Assembly: GCF_964355755.1 (NCBI RefSeq)
Contig: NC_092676.1
Location: 8,600,288-8,664,287, forward strand
Length of the DNA stretch: 64,000 nt
Source: Antedon mediterranea
Taxonomy: Eukaryota > Echinodermata > Crinoidea > Comatulida > Antedonidae
Direction of reading: 5' to 3'
The position numbers and the translations under genes are program-made. The notes beneath the pieces are model-generated. The model saw only the letters and a program-made list of their open reading frames with translations, did no database searches and was not told the DNA's origin. This document shows positions 48,765 to 63,100 of this stretch, piece after piece. The stretch's first letter is position 1, and every line of letters begins with the position of its first letter.

Positions 48765-50102
48765 ATGGCAAAGTTGATATTTAAAAGAAGATTTAATGCT
48801 TCTTTAGAGGAAGCCCGGAAAACGGTGAGATCAAATAAGTATCCCGCCGCTAAGTACGATAGGTTCCTCCAAGTGAGGAATAAAAGGGCAAGAAACAGGG
48901 GGTGTCCCTATGCCAGAAAGAATGCTATTGCTAAGTCAACTTGTAACTTACAAGAATTAGGCCTAGGCCTAGATACACTTATAAAATCAGAAAATAAATC
49001 AGCTAATAATATCAATAATCATTATCATTTAAATCATGACTTGATCACTCCCAAGCCTAGTAGTTATACTGTGCCTAGCCTAGTGCCTAGTGAAGAAGAA
49101 ATATTATCTCCAAACATAAACTTAGTTACACCTATCATAATAAGTAGGCCTATGAGTACTAGCAGTAGTAGTGGCACTATGTCTGGTACTAACAGTAGTG
49201 GCACTTTGACTAGCAGCAGTGGTCGTAGTAGTAGCAGCAGTAGGCCTAGTGCTGGCACTAAGTCAAGTAGTAGTGAGAGTGATAGCAGGCCTAGTAGTAG
49301 CAACAGTTGTAGTAGCATGGTAGGAGAAAGGTCTAGTAGCGATAGTAGCACTGTTGTAGTAGTAGGCAATGGTGATGTTTTGTTTCATTTTCCAGGTAGT
49401 GATAACAATTCTAATAATATTTCAAATGAAAACTATGAGCTTGACTCTAACAAAGAATATTTTAATTCATTAATTGATCGTGAAAAAATATCTGAAAATC
49501 CATGGGCACAATTTGAATCACAATCAGCCAAAGAACATATGGTAGATTTTTTATGTAATATTCGATCTGAACTCATTCGTTATGAATACATAATCGAATA
49601 TGATATAGTTCATCGCAGCCTTACAATTATAGAAAATGTACTAAACTGTTATAATACAGCATTTAAACTTGGTGATCTGGAGGAATTGGCAATTGCATCA
49701 TTTTGCCTGGCATTGAAATGTGCTGAACGATACCAATCTAAACACATCATTCCTTATGCATGTGATCGCCTTCAGAATCTTGGCTTCTTTAATCCAAAAA
49801 AAATAGCAGAAATAGAATTCAAAATATTACAGATAGTAAACTTTAATATCAATAGTGTCACGTGTCTTGATTTTGTTCATATTTATTGCGATATTGCTAT
49901 CAGCAAAACTACAACGAACAATAACAAACGAAGAATAGAAAGAGTTAGACACGAATCTGTAGAATATTTGATTAAGAATAAAATATCTCTTACAACAGTA
50001 AAGCCATCCGCAATAGCATACTTAGTAATTAACGCCATTATGGAGAAACTTGAAATAAGTAAAGAGTTATTCTTTCAGGAGAATATTGAAGATAGGTGTT
50101 AA
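48765..50102 (+). CDS. Divergent single-exon cyclin with a serine-rich linker
   Basis: Start chosen at 48765 (GCCATGG, strong context); the frame is open further upstream but has no earlier ATG. Product 445 residues, no intron. A basic N-terminus (KLIFKRRF, then NKRARNRGC) is followed by a low-complexity Ser/Gly run (about residues 130-195) encoded by AGT/AGC repeats. From about residue 246 it reads as a cyclin fold: LALKCAERY and, about 30 residues on, EFKILQIVNFNI carry the Lys and Glu that in cyclins contact the kinase. A shortened second cyclin fold (VRHESVEYLI, then KPSAIAYLVINAIMEKL) ends the protein. The usual MRAILVDW motif is absent. I cannot place it in a named cyclin class. Lack of introns suggests a retrocopy origin. 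It lies head-to-head with the ACCS-like gene. Confidence 0.75.
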   Translation: MAKLIFKRRFNASLEEARKTVRSNKYPAAKYDRFLQVRNKRARNRGCPYARKNAIAKSTCNLQELGLGLDTLIKSENKSANNINNHYHLNHDLITPKPSSYTVPSLVPSEEEILSPNINLVTPIIISRPMSTSSSSGTMSGTNSSGTLTSSSGRSSSSSRPSAGTKSSSSESDSRPSSSNSCSSMVGERSSSDSSTVVVVGNGDVLFHFPGSDNNSNNISNENYELDSNKEYFNSLIDREKISENPWAQFESQSAKEHMVDFLCNIRSELIRYEYIIEYDIVHRSLTIIENVLNCYNTAFKLGDLEELAIASFCLALKCAERYQSKHIIPYACDRLQNLGFFNPKKIAEIEFKILQIVNFNINSVTCLDFVHIYCDIAISKTTTNNNKRRIERVRHESVEYLIKNKISLTTVKPSAIAYLVINAIMEKLEISKELFFQENIEDRC

Positions 50103-50148
50103 ACAATGTAAGATAAGTTTAAGACATATTTACCCTAAGTTAAAACAA

Positions 50149-50154
50149 AATAAA
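50149..50154 (+). terminator. Polyadenylation signal of the cyclin gene
   Basis: AATAAA 46 bp after the stop codon, in AAAACAAAATAAAGTACTT. Position and context are suitable. Confidence 0.5.
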
Positions 50155-51192
50155 GTACTTATAGATATACATACAGATACATAAATATAGTTTGTTAAGA
50201 CAAATTAATTGAGAAAAAATAAAAATGTATAAATGTGCAATATTAAAAAACAAACATATCGATAAAATATATTTTTGTAAATGTGGAAATAAGAATTTAT
50301 TATACAAAATTGCGTTGTGCTTAAATACAAAAAGGAAATATAAGTTAAAATTAACATGAAAAAAATTATAGATAAAAATACATTTTTTTAAGGATGATAA
50401 ATGAGAATAATAATCCGGTTATAATGAAGGATGTTGCAATAAAAAGATTGAAATAGGGTAGTTCTTAAAATAATATTCCTTTAGTTCAGTTGATTAAGTT
50501 ATCAGGCAATACAAAATATAATTTCAACAAAAAAAAACAAAACAAAAATGATTATAATATTGTAAAATAGATAAGAGTATAAATGTAATAATAAGGTAAT
50601 TGTTAAAATAGAGTAATATTCCCTTTATCATTTAATGTAGGTAAGTTTAGTTAGTAGGCAATACAAAATATAAAAATAGATTATTATTATTGTAATATTA
50701 CAAATAAGTAGATTTGAAAATAAACTTACTTTGGTTATAGGGTAATATAAGATTTAGTAGTTAGGTAAGTAATTTAAAAAAAAAAAAAAAAAAAAAATAA
50801 AAAACCCAAAAAAACCCAAAAATAAACAAACCAACCCCCCCCCCCCCCCAAAAAAAACCACATCCCAGTCTGAAGTCGGAGATGCTACCTCATCGTGGTA
50901 GACTGGTGTCAACATCATTGGTAAAACATGATACCAATGATGGCTAACAGCATCACGCATCTAGTATAAATCGTCAATTGCACACGAATTTGTCTTTATG
51001 TGGCAAGGTTATCTACAACGGTTCCTCCTAAAGTTGATTGTAGCATTGGCATACCCACAACAAAATGGACTAAACCACACAGTAATAGCGATTACAGAGG
51101 CGGAAAGAACTAATTTGTGAGGTCGTCCGTAAATTGGGCGCTGGCTGCGAGACTTTCAAAGTGGTTTGTTATTGCTCCTCCTCGGCACGACA
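50155..51192. other. Intergenic AT-rich stretch before XPNPEP2
   Basis: Mostly AT-rich, with poly-A (about 50777-50798) and poly-C (about 50836-50850) runs. The more balanced sequence at 51090-51192 is the likely 5' UTR of the aminopeptidase gene. Confidence 0.45.
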
Positions 51193-54100
51193 ATGCAGGT
51201 GTATATGTCTTACATGGGCCTATGCCTCGTACTGGGTAAGTAAAACTATTTTTAGGTAAAATAATGTATTTAGTTAAACTATTATAATTATAATTGTTTC
51301 ATTGTTTTCAACATTTTTCCTTTTATTGGGAATTCCAAATTTCTTTCTTTTAAATACAAGAATGTCTTTAACATAAAAAGAACTCAATTTCCAAAACTTT
51401 ATTTTTCTAAGCTACAATACTTATAAGCGTTTTATGGTAGATGCATCTCTGTTTTCAATTAATGTAAGCCTGGTGTATTACAATTAAATTCCCAGTTTCA
51501 CCAAGTTACCTTATCTAATGTTATTATTATTAACCCAGGGCGTCTAATAGATTTAGCTAAAGAACATTTTAGTTCAATTATGACTGTTTAATGTTTACAG
51601 TCGTTACTTAACATAACACATATGCCTGCACATAATTGACTCAAAACTAATTTACTAAATTGAGACCTGGTTAAATATTATAACACCACAATAAAGAACA
51701 TTATTTGATGTTTATGCCACCTAGTGCACTAAAAATCTCAAGGAAAATCTTCTATAAATTAATGTCTTTTTGTTTTATTTCAGTAGCTTAAATAGGCCTA
51801 ATGTTATAACTTTTTATTATAGGCCTACATTTTGTGAGAGATTTTCCCAATAAATAAAAATCAAAATCAGACGCCGCTCTAGCTAGTTTCAATGCGACAC
51901 TTAGGCGTACTTGAATACTGTGGCGTTTGCATTATATTTATTAAAATAATAATATTATAAAAAACTCGATTGAAATTAAACAAATTAATAAGTAAGAGTA
52001 AATATAACTTAATTCGCAGGTGCTAAGATGTTTTGATTTGATATCATAACAAACCTTAATTAGATTACGGTCGATCACTATGACACATCGTGTTTTGGTC
52101 TTAAAGCTCAGGTACAGGCATGAATTTTAAAATTAATATCTGGTTAATTGTACATAAATAAAATATTTGTAACAGAAATCAAGATGAAAAACCATGAATT
52201 TCCCCTAATATGGTCAAATACAAAATTTGGCAAAATTCTGCCAAAAAAACCAGGAAGACTTTTTTTCAGTAGTTAGGTAGTTAACATAATGTAATAACAT
52301 GTCTGGTGACCCCCTAGAAGGTGAAAAAAGATGGTGGATATACGGTGGATAATTTTTGCTATAGCATGAAAATAAAATTCTGAAGTTGAATAAAAATACC
52401 AGAAATGTAAAATTCAAGTTATATTACCTATATTTAGTCATCGTTTATTTTTCATAGCTTTTTAAAATGCCTCTCTATTTTCAAAATTTGTGTACAAAAG
52501 AATAGAGATTTTACTGTGTAATTTGAACTATCCCCCCACTGATATGAAAGTGCTAACTTTCAAAAAGCTCCTGTAACACAAATAAAATCCCAAAAATTAT
52601 GAAACATAGGGGAAACTATAGATCGATAATTATTGGAATGTATGATCAATAGAAATTTTTTTTCCGCAGCTGGCCTTTAAAATAGGAAATATTGCAGGAA
52701 AAAAATTATCAAAAAATTAAATAACTATTTTATACAAATAATAAATAGAAGGAATTTTGATTAAAGGCGGTCCTTGCTACTCAGGAAAGAACCCCTCTCC
52801 CACGACATTCACTAAAAACTAAATATTCAAATTATATTTTATAAGAGTAATTAAGAAACATATTGTTGACAAAGCACACATACTGTATTTGTTTTTTAAA
52901 TGTATGTACAGTACTGTATATAGAATACCCTGCTTAACTTGATTTAAGATTTTTCTTTTTACACATTGTTTTCGTTTGAATTTTGAACTTTGTAGTTTAA
53001 TTAAGATTATGTAGGGAGCAGAGTAGTTCACACTCTCAAACTTTATGTGACAAAAAAATGTGTTATGCCTATATCACTACCATATTTGAGCATATCAGTA
53101 CCAAATTATTTGTCCACACTTCTCTTGTCAAACTACTTTGACAGTATAGACAGAACTTAAATGTAGACAGAATTTAAAACATCTGATTTTTTTCTCTTGC
53201 CTATTTTGCTACCCAATTTTACACTCTGTTTCCTGAATATTTTTATTATAAGACCTACACATTTTATTTTTGATTGTATGTTGTAATTGTTATTATGTTT
53301 TGTGACAGACGTGAAATAAATTGAACTGATGTGGTCTACTAAAATATTAGTGATATAGTTTCACAATGATTTGTGAAATAACCATTGGCGTGGTCCGTAG
53401 TGACGATACATTAATATCACCGGGAATATTGGTGACAAATTAATAAGTAATAAATATATAACCATTGTAAAGCTCTGTATACACTATCAAACTAGTTCGA
53501 CAAAAACCTGTGATGTACCCAAATAATGGTAGTGATATGGGCACATCACATAAAGTTTGACAGAGCTTAAGATGTTGAATTATCGTCTGCATTTTCGAGT
53601 GAAAAGTTATTTTCGTGAGCCTTTAAAGTTACTTAAAGATGTGTTGTGTTAAACACATCGAAATACTGTAAATAGTTTTTTTGTGTGGAATATCTAGACC
53701 TTCCTGTAGGCTATGATACATGCGATATCACACATTCACATTACTTGCTTATCATTAACATTTGTTATTTTATAATTAAGGTTTATTTGCAACAGCTTTG
53801 CTGAATTACTTAATGGAAACGAACGGGAAATCTGGAATTCCCTTACTTATAGTCGTGATTGAAATATTATAAATCGATTTCATTCATATCACATACGAGT
53901 GAATGCTCATGGAAATTTCAACTTTATTTGTCACTTGAAAATCACACCCTAAATAGTGTTAAAGGTACATTCACACGAAACGGAAGCTGGTGACGTCACA
54001 TTACAAGCGTTTTTAATTACGCTCATGTAGAAATGTTTTACCGTCGGCCTACAATCTCACCAACGCAATCATGGCCTGGTCGTACTATAAATGCTTATTA

Positions 54101-57100
54101 TCCATCCCATTTTTTTATAAGATATAATTTCTAGCGGCAAAACGCATATTTCACTAATGAAAGATGGATTGTGTCGAGAGAGTTTAGCATTTCTTTCTCA
54201 GGGGTACGGTTACTGAAATTGCCTGACCGGGCTTTGAAAAGGAAAATATTTTGTCCCAGGAGCGTTCATTAGGCAATTTTCCCATCCAACCTCTCGTTCA
54301 GACTACCAATTCGTCATACCAATAATAAGTGTTAAAATGTGTCAAAATGTAATCTTCAACAGTATTAATTCAGCCTGTTATTATAAAAGTCTATTAAATC
54401 TGTACAGGCCCCTGGATACGTGCGTATAAACCACTATACCAGTAGAGGAATACTGAACTGATTTGATTTAAGATGGCCTAATTTCAACTGAAATAATCGA
54501 ATAAGAACCGCCCACTAATTGAATTTAATCAAAGAATCGTTTACACACAATTAATATTTCCCGTTGACTGCTATTGACTTTATAGATGACCTAGTGGTTA
54601 TTTACACAAGTGGTGACAAAATAAAAATGAAAGTTTAAGCTAACTAACTAAAATGAAAGCTATTTATGCCAAATGCTGTTGCTTTAGGCATGTCTAGCAA
54701 CTGACCTATAGGCATAGGCCATAGGCATCAATAAGGCCAATAACAGCCTGTTATGTCATTAATAGTTTGTTCAATTCCTTCTTTCTCATTTGAATACATT
54801 ACGATTGTTAAATTTTTTGTAAACTTATATATATAATTGGCGTATACGTTTAGTTTTTTAATTCTTTTACTTTTAATTGATTTACAGCATTTTGGAAAGT
54901 ATTTTGTTGTTTGTTTGAATGGACACCACATTTATACCCCACAGGATAACCTGGCCATTAATCAATTATAGCCTGGGTGCAGTACAAATTTTGCGGGAAA
55001 AAAGTATAGGAAAATGTTTTTCTTTTTTTTCTGATAGAGTATACCATATAGAATGTCAGAAAAAAATCCCCATCCCAGGGTCTTGGGGAAAATTTTTTAC
55101 GGCCTTTTTAAATTTTGGCCTATCACACAAATGCCTATTAACACACACAAATACCTATAATATATAGGGGATAGGGAAAACCAATTCATGTTTTTTTTTT
55201 ACTTGGAGTTGTGTTATGATGATTAAAATTTGCTGAGGCTTACTTTAATAACTACTTCTCATAGTAGTTGATAAATCGAGTCGATAACAATGACATCATC
55301 ATGCCAGAATCCAATATGGCGTCCAATTTGGCGGAAAAAAACAGGGTATTGCTAAACCCCATGTTAAAAAAAAATAAAATTTCTACTGTTAACGACTTAT
55401 TTTTGGGGTAAAACATCATTTTTGGTAAAAAATGATTGCTAATTTTTAACAAAAAAATGATGTTTTACCCCAAAAATAAGTAGTTAACAGTGGAAATTTT
55501 TTTTACATGAACATATTAATACCCAGTGGGTCGTACACTCCATGATTCAATCACTTTTATGTTGGTTCGGTGGGGTTTGCTATGTTTTTTGAAGGTTTCC
55601 AGGGGTTTGTGGGGGTTTAGCAATACCCTGTTTTGCCCGCTAAATTGGACGCCATATTGGATTCTGGCATGATGATGTCATCGTATCGACTTGATTCATC
55701 AACTACTATGAGAAGTAGTTATTAAAGTAAGCCTCTACTAATTTTAATAATTAAAACACAACTGCAAGTAACAAAAACTGTTAATTGATTTTCCCTATCC
55801 CCTATATATAGGTTTTTGTGTGTGTTAATAGGAATTTGTGTGTGTTATATAGGCCAAAATTTAAAAGTGCCATAAAAAATTTCCACCAAGATGGGGATTT
55901 TTTTTCTGACATTCTAAAGGCCTATGGTATACTCTATTATAAAAACCCAAAAAAAAAATATTTCCCATACTTTTTTCCCGCAAATATCTATAATAATTGT
56001 TCTGCACCCAGGCTATTAGCTTTAATTGCTGTTTTAGTAATTAAGTGTAATTTCTTTGTTTCCATAATTATTAAACTAATGCAAATGGTCAGGAAATCAT
56101 TCGCAGTCAGAGCCTTAAGTGAGCAACGTCAATAAAGCAATTGCTTATACTTCTATATTTTGTACCTGTGATTTAGTCTTTTGTGTTTTGCACGTTGTGT
56201 AATAGTATACAAATAATAAATGTTTGAGTGTAATGGTACAAATAATGGCACGAGGTGAATGATGAAAGGTTATATATCAACGAGGCGACAACAAAAGTAC
56301 TATTAAACGATCGTTTAATAATGCGTACTATTGCACGCCATGTGACCCACAATCATCCAATCAAATGACAGGAATTTATTTAGGTGTTATATAATAACAG
56401 TTACATATATATTATGTAAATAATTATCATATGTCATATGTTGCCTGCAACCAAATTTATTCATGACGCGTTTCTTTTACGAATGAGTCTGGACTATTGT
56501 TACTTTTTTTTTGACATTTATATATTTCTTCTTGTTCTGTGTTTCATTTGTTTTCTATGTGTTTTACACTTCTGTAACGTACGGTTAAAGTCAGCACATA
56601 AAATGTAAATACAGGGAGTTGTTATTAGATATTAGACTCCCTGGTAAATGTAAGCGGATTAATGCAAACATGTCACTAAAGTATAGGCCATCCTATTATT
56701 TGTATATAGTAAATTTAGTAGTTTCCTGCATTTATATTTTAACTTGAAATAATTAATACTTTCATTATCAGAGAAAAATGATATTACTCACGATCACTCT
56801 TTTCTCATTTATAATATAGTATGCTGTGTTGACATATGGCACTATTCAATTAGGCCTAACTCATCAAACGAAAATTAAATCCGTTTTCTTTTTTCTTTAT
56901 TTTTGGTTACGAGTAGGAAATATCATCTAAAACTATTTTGAATACGATTATACTATATTTAAATTCATTATATCTACGTTTTGATTGGATGAAACCGACC
57001 ATGTGGTCTTATTTTGGTGACGTAAAAATACCATATATAGACCTAAATTTAGGCGTGAGTCCATGACATCCTGCTAAAGCTGCTGATTTAGATTTGTTCT

Positions 57101-60100
57101 TATTTCATTAAATGTATTTAAATATTGACCCTATGAGTAAGATAACTAATATCTTTACATAGTTAGGAAATGCAAAACACGACTTGCCAGAATTGAATAT
57201 GCAATTATGACGAAGCAAAATAATATGTTTTATAATATCAATCTTTAAAGATGTATTGTCCTCAAAACCATGAAAAATGAAGATTTAAAATAAATTTCTT
57301 TTTGATCCAATTTTTGGTCAATATTGTTAACTATTATATGACATTAAAATGGCATATTTATCTACAAATTTAAAAAAAATATTTTTTTCAGTGGACAATA
57401 CATCTTTAATTTGAAATGATATTATAATCAGTCTTTATTATCCTGCACATTTCAACTGAATTGCAGGTTATAGAAGCATAATAGTATATCATTATTAGGC
57501 TCTAATATAAGTTTACTGTTGGATGTACTATTACTCTTTTCACATCTGCATATAAATGTTTACAACTTTAAACCAGGTTTGATCTCCCGGTCACTATCAT
57601 GTACGAACATTTTAACCGGACTTTCACATTTTAAATCCTAACTAAATAGGATTTAACATGAAAATGCTTTTTATTTAATAAGCATTCATTTATATTTTCT
57701 TTTAAAATATACCTTTTATCCATCAACGTGTTAGACTATACATATTATTTATGTTATTCAAACTTACAGGCATAAATAAACTCTAAACCGGCCAGTGATA
57801 TGGAAATTAATAAATGTTTTAAGCGGTTAAAATGAGGAAATCTGTGAGAATGAAAAATGAAAACAAGCTGTCTAAAGCTCTTGACCTACACTATCAAAGT
57901 TTATGTGACAAAAAAATGTGATGTGCCCATATCATATGAGCACATCACATGTCCATGATGGACAAGATGGTGTCATATCACTACCATATTTGTGCATATT
58001 ACTCCCATATTTGGGCACATCACATTTCTTTGTCACATAAAGTTTGATAGTGTAGGCATTTGCATATTATTACATGTGGTGTTTTGAAATTGAATAAACA
58101 AAGTAACTGTGCAAATTAGTAAACTTTAATAGTGTCTAGATTGCGATTTAACATTACTTGTAAATTATTAATAGAATGAACAGACTTACAAATAGAAAGT
58201 AGCTAATTCACGGAAACAGAAACGATATAGATATACACAAATTAATGAGTCATTTCTATGGAAGCAACCATTATTTTATCCTAAACGGAACGAGAAGTGA
58301 ACGACTATCCAATATTATCCTTGATATCCGTCGTAAGGCCAATTAACACATGAAGACAAACAACCAAAATGTGTACTTTTTTTTCTCTCTTTTGTCGGGG
58401 CACTTTTATTGCACATATGATAAACAATGTATATTTAAATGACATTACACAGTCTGAGGTTAAAAGATTATAGAAAATATTTTGATATTGTGTTGAAATC
58501 TAAATATGATATAACAATATAGAAAATTTATATTATGATTGACATTAAAAAATGAGATTCGGTATAATAATGATAAAATGGTATATGGCATTAAAAGATT
58601 GTGGTTTATTTAAATACTTCGATTAAATTGTATAGTTTTACATTGATAAAGAAAGACATTTTGAACATACTATTGCATGATTTACATGAATTATATGATA
58701 AAATAACACATTAATATACAATGCAAAGCTAAACAGTAGAACGTCTATTCAGAGGACACCTTTATTTAAGGGACACTATCCCGTGAAATGAACGAAGAGC
58801 AATATGCAATACACACCCAGTCACTCCAGGACATTTTGTTGGGTCCCGAACGTGTCCATTTAATAGGGGTTCGAATGTATGGTCATTGGGCTTCACAAGC
58901 AAGAGAACGACTGCGGTAGACGATTGGGCTTCACATTAGTTCAAACGCTGTCTGTATTGAAACCGTAAGATTATATGGGTTGCAGAAATCAAACTAAATT
59001 CTGCCGCAGATGATGAGGCCTACAACATGGACATTATTTTGTCTATAATTATATATAATAAATAATAGTGATATTTTGTCAATGATTTTTTTAGGGCTTA
59101 TGGTCTTGGCATCCACGGTAGATGCACAAGCAAATGGTCGAAATGTTATTCCACGTGACCAACGAGATTGTACTGGTGTAAGACCTGTAAGTGATCTACA
59201 TTATTGATAGAAAATGCAGCAGGTTGTTGACAAAGTTTACAACCTGGTACCAAAATAGTACATCCAGGTGCCCATATTTGACATCCAGGTGTGCTGGTCT
59301 AGTAGGCGCTGCACTGCGGGTTGCCGTGGGTCCGTGGAGGGCCTAATCTAAATTTCCTCAGTTTCCAGTTAAGCTTGAGGACTAATAAATACATTGAAAG
59401 TTTTAACATACATACATCTAGGTGCCCAAATTTGACATCAAGGTGCCCAAATTTGACATTCAGCTACTCAAATATTACTTCTAGGCGCATATATACATTC
59501 ATAATTTGACATCCATGTACTCACATATATTACTTACATGTAATTACATCCAGGTACGCAAATGTTATATCCAGATACTCAACGTTCATGTTCCCAAATG
59601 CATCATCTAGGTACTCAAATATGACATCGAAATACCGAAATAAGTACATAAAGAATATTACATCCAGGTACCAACATATTACATGCAGGTATTAAAATCC
59701 CGGTATCCAAATATAAGTACGTAACTGGAATTTTGTTTTTATAGCGACTGGCACCAACGACGATACAAACCACTCAGCAACTGGTAGCATTACGCGCACA
59801 AATGGAGTTAAATCGTGTCCCGGCTTATATCATACCATCAGAGGATGCACACATGGTAAGCAACTCACCCATAGGTTTAGATGTGTAAGAAGAATGTCAT
59901 AAAACTTGAAAGGGTTTGGTGTTGTGATGACGTTTATTCGCGTTTTTTTAATTGAGAACATACTCACGAAACTAACATTTAAAGTTGAGTCTATCTTTTT
60001 TTAGAGTGAATATACAGCAGAGCACGGCAAACGACGTCAGTTCATAAGTGGGTTTTCGGGTTCAGCAGGTAATTTTATTTTTTTATATTAAAGAAAAAGA

Positions 60101-63100
60101 TGGTTGAATATGCCATTTAAAAAAATTGGATCGAAATGAAATTTATTTATCTAAAAAAACTGTAATTTAAACCAAAAAATATTGTCACATTAACTGACAG
60201 CCAATGGTTTTTGGTTGAATTTAACCATTTATTTTGTCATTTTATTAGTGAAAACATTGTTTTTCCCCGATTTTTCAACTGAAGTGATTAACTTTATAAA
60301 AACTACAAAACAACCTATTCAAAGTATTAATTAATTTCATTTTCATGTTTATTGGGACAATACATCTTTAAAGCAATGTGGTTAATTTAGAGCTTAACCT
60401 TTATAGGGTAGAGTGATCGAAACTTTCTTGGTCTAACAAAGAGAACAAAACATACTATACATTATTTACACAAACATGATTAACAATAATTAAACGTGAA
60501 CTTTTTTATTTCGTGGCGTATGCATGGCATTTCTTATTGAAATCCAATGATGGTCTCTGTCAATACATATTCTTCCACTTTTAGGCTTGGCTGTCGTGAC
60601 AATGTTCAAGGCAGCTTTATGGGTGGATGGACGGTATTACCTACAAGTTGAGCAGCAAGTCGATTGTAATTGGGAAGTTATAAGAGCAGGTCAGTAGGCC
60701 TAGCTGATAGTTAGTATATTGATAATTGTGCATGTAAGAACTTAAACTAAAAGGACTAAAGCAAATGACTATGCAATATGGTGACAAGAATTTATCACAA
60801 GGCTCAGTTTATCCAATGGGCGAAGCTCTTCTTTAGAAATTTGCAGTTTCTTCTGTCATAGGCCTATGCCGTTCAGGTTAAAAAAAATTGCTAAACGCAA
60901 ATGACCATGATACCTTTTCCTTCAGATGATATTGGAACACTTACACCATTCGAGTGGATAGAAAATGAACTACTGTATGGATATCCTGTTGCATTTGATG
61001 CTAAGACAATGTCTATTCGTAAGTACTATACAGTAGCTAAGATCGTCATTTTGCATTTCTAAGTAGTTTAAGGATTCCTTCATAAAACTGATTAAACGAA
61101 TGTTTTCCAAAACGTGCAAAGTAAACATTTATAAGTTTAGCTTGGTTCCCACTAGGATGCAACGCAACGATGTAAGAAGCGTAACGCTAGCGAGACCAAT
61201 GACAATCGACAGCTCGAATAATCCATTGATTGTGATTGGTCAAATTACTTGCGTTGCACTTACGGTGGCCTTGTGTTCTAGTGGGAACTATCTTTACATG
61301 GCCTATTAATACCTAATATTGAATTTAAGACATTTTAATATGTTTTTCATTTCGCCGTGATGTTGTTCCGGCTGTGATTTTTTTTTCGTACATAAGTTTG
61401 GGAACCCTTATGTGAAAGAAGCCAAACTACTTTCTGAATATAACTAAACCTAAATAATCTCTCTCTCACACTATAAAGTAAAAAGAAGTTGCTCATAGGA
61501 TTCGAACTCCATACATCGACATGTAAAGTCTATAGTTTAATCCACGTGACTACACAGCGTTTGCATTACCGAATTTCTACGTCACCTAATGATATGATTA
61601 ATGAAAATTCATGTTTATTATGTGACGTTTCATGGTCCTGAACTTATGTACGAAAAGAAATATCGCGTTCCGGCACCATACTTATTATTTTAATTTGCTT
61701 CTTTACACTAAATCTTCAAAACCATGTTTTATTATCTAAAGAAATGCTACAAGAAGCCGAACTATTTTTCCGTAAATCTTCAAAACAGTTGAGATTACAA
61801 AGGCTGCAAACCAACTTAGTGGATCGTGTGTGGAGAAACCAACCACCATTGCCCAACAACATGCTAATGATACACGAACTGAGATACGCGGGTAAGTTAA
61901 GATGTCACATATCTAATTTGACCAAATGTATTATATAGAATTATTAACTCATTGAGAATGCTGCTAGGTTTACCTTAACACTGTTGCACTCTAGTAACTT
62001 TTTTTCGACAAGAAGAATATCCCCCTTTTTTAAGCAGAGTAGGTCCGCAAGTGCGTCTATAGAAATAGGTGTACTACGAACTATTTCAGGTTCTTTTAAA
62101 TGGGAGAAAATCTTATTTTAGTGTGATCAATCAATAAGCATTGAGCAAAATGTTCAAGAATGAAAATGCAAAAGAAAATCGTATCTTTATATTACATACA
62201 AAGTTTCGAACTGCAGTAAATTATTTATAACAGACTATATTACAGGTACAAGAAACCAACTTACCCGGGTAAATAACTGAGCCACAGCGGACAGAAATAT
62301 TGAACGAACGTGAGAACAGTCAATTCCCACTTAAAATGGTGTCAGATTAGTGGAAATTCACTCTGAATGGAGGCGTTGTTTCGAATCCCATTTCTGACAC
62401 CATATTAAGCGTGACTGTTCTCAACGGTTCTTTCAATACAACTGTTTTATTTACTGAGCATAATATAATTAGTAATTTGCATAATTAGCATATTAATAGC
62501 CAACAGTATGTAATATTTATAAACCAGATAAACTAACAACATTATTAACTAAAGCTGCTGTATTTTAGGTGGTAATTATTTTTTTTTTAAACAGGAAAAA
62601 CATGGCAAAACAAAGTAATGGAAATTCGGAGAAAAATGCAGGAAAAAGATGCTAGTGCATTAATTGTGTCTGCGTTGGATGAAGTGGCGTGTAAGTAGTA
62701 GTATTCTTTGTTTGTAGTTTGCGGATGTTCACCAAAATGGTTATGTATCCGCGTTAGATGAAATATAAACTTGTTTGCGCATGTCGCAAGAACCAGAAGA
62801 GTACTGTGTCTTTTCCTTAAGAAAAAAACAATTACCTTTTTGGTCAAAGTAGATTTTAAAAACCTTTATTCAGTACATTGCTAAAACAGATCAGAATATT
62901 GTATTTCAGACCGAAAGACAATATATTTAAACACATTATTATTAAATGGACCCACTAAGCTACTCTGATTTTCTAACAGTGCTGAATATATGTTGTTATG
63001 TACGCGTTGTTGAGATTTACAACTTTTTCAAATAAAGTTATATTGTGTTCACAGGGTTGTTCAATCTAAGAGGTACTGATGTTCCGTTTAACCCTGTCTT

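Noticed and set aside
62338-62402. Functional tRNA-Leu gene
   Set aside because: The D arm and anticodon arm are largely missing, and the T stem has mismatches.
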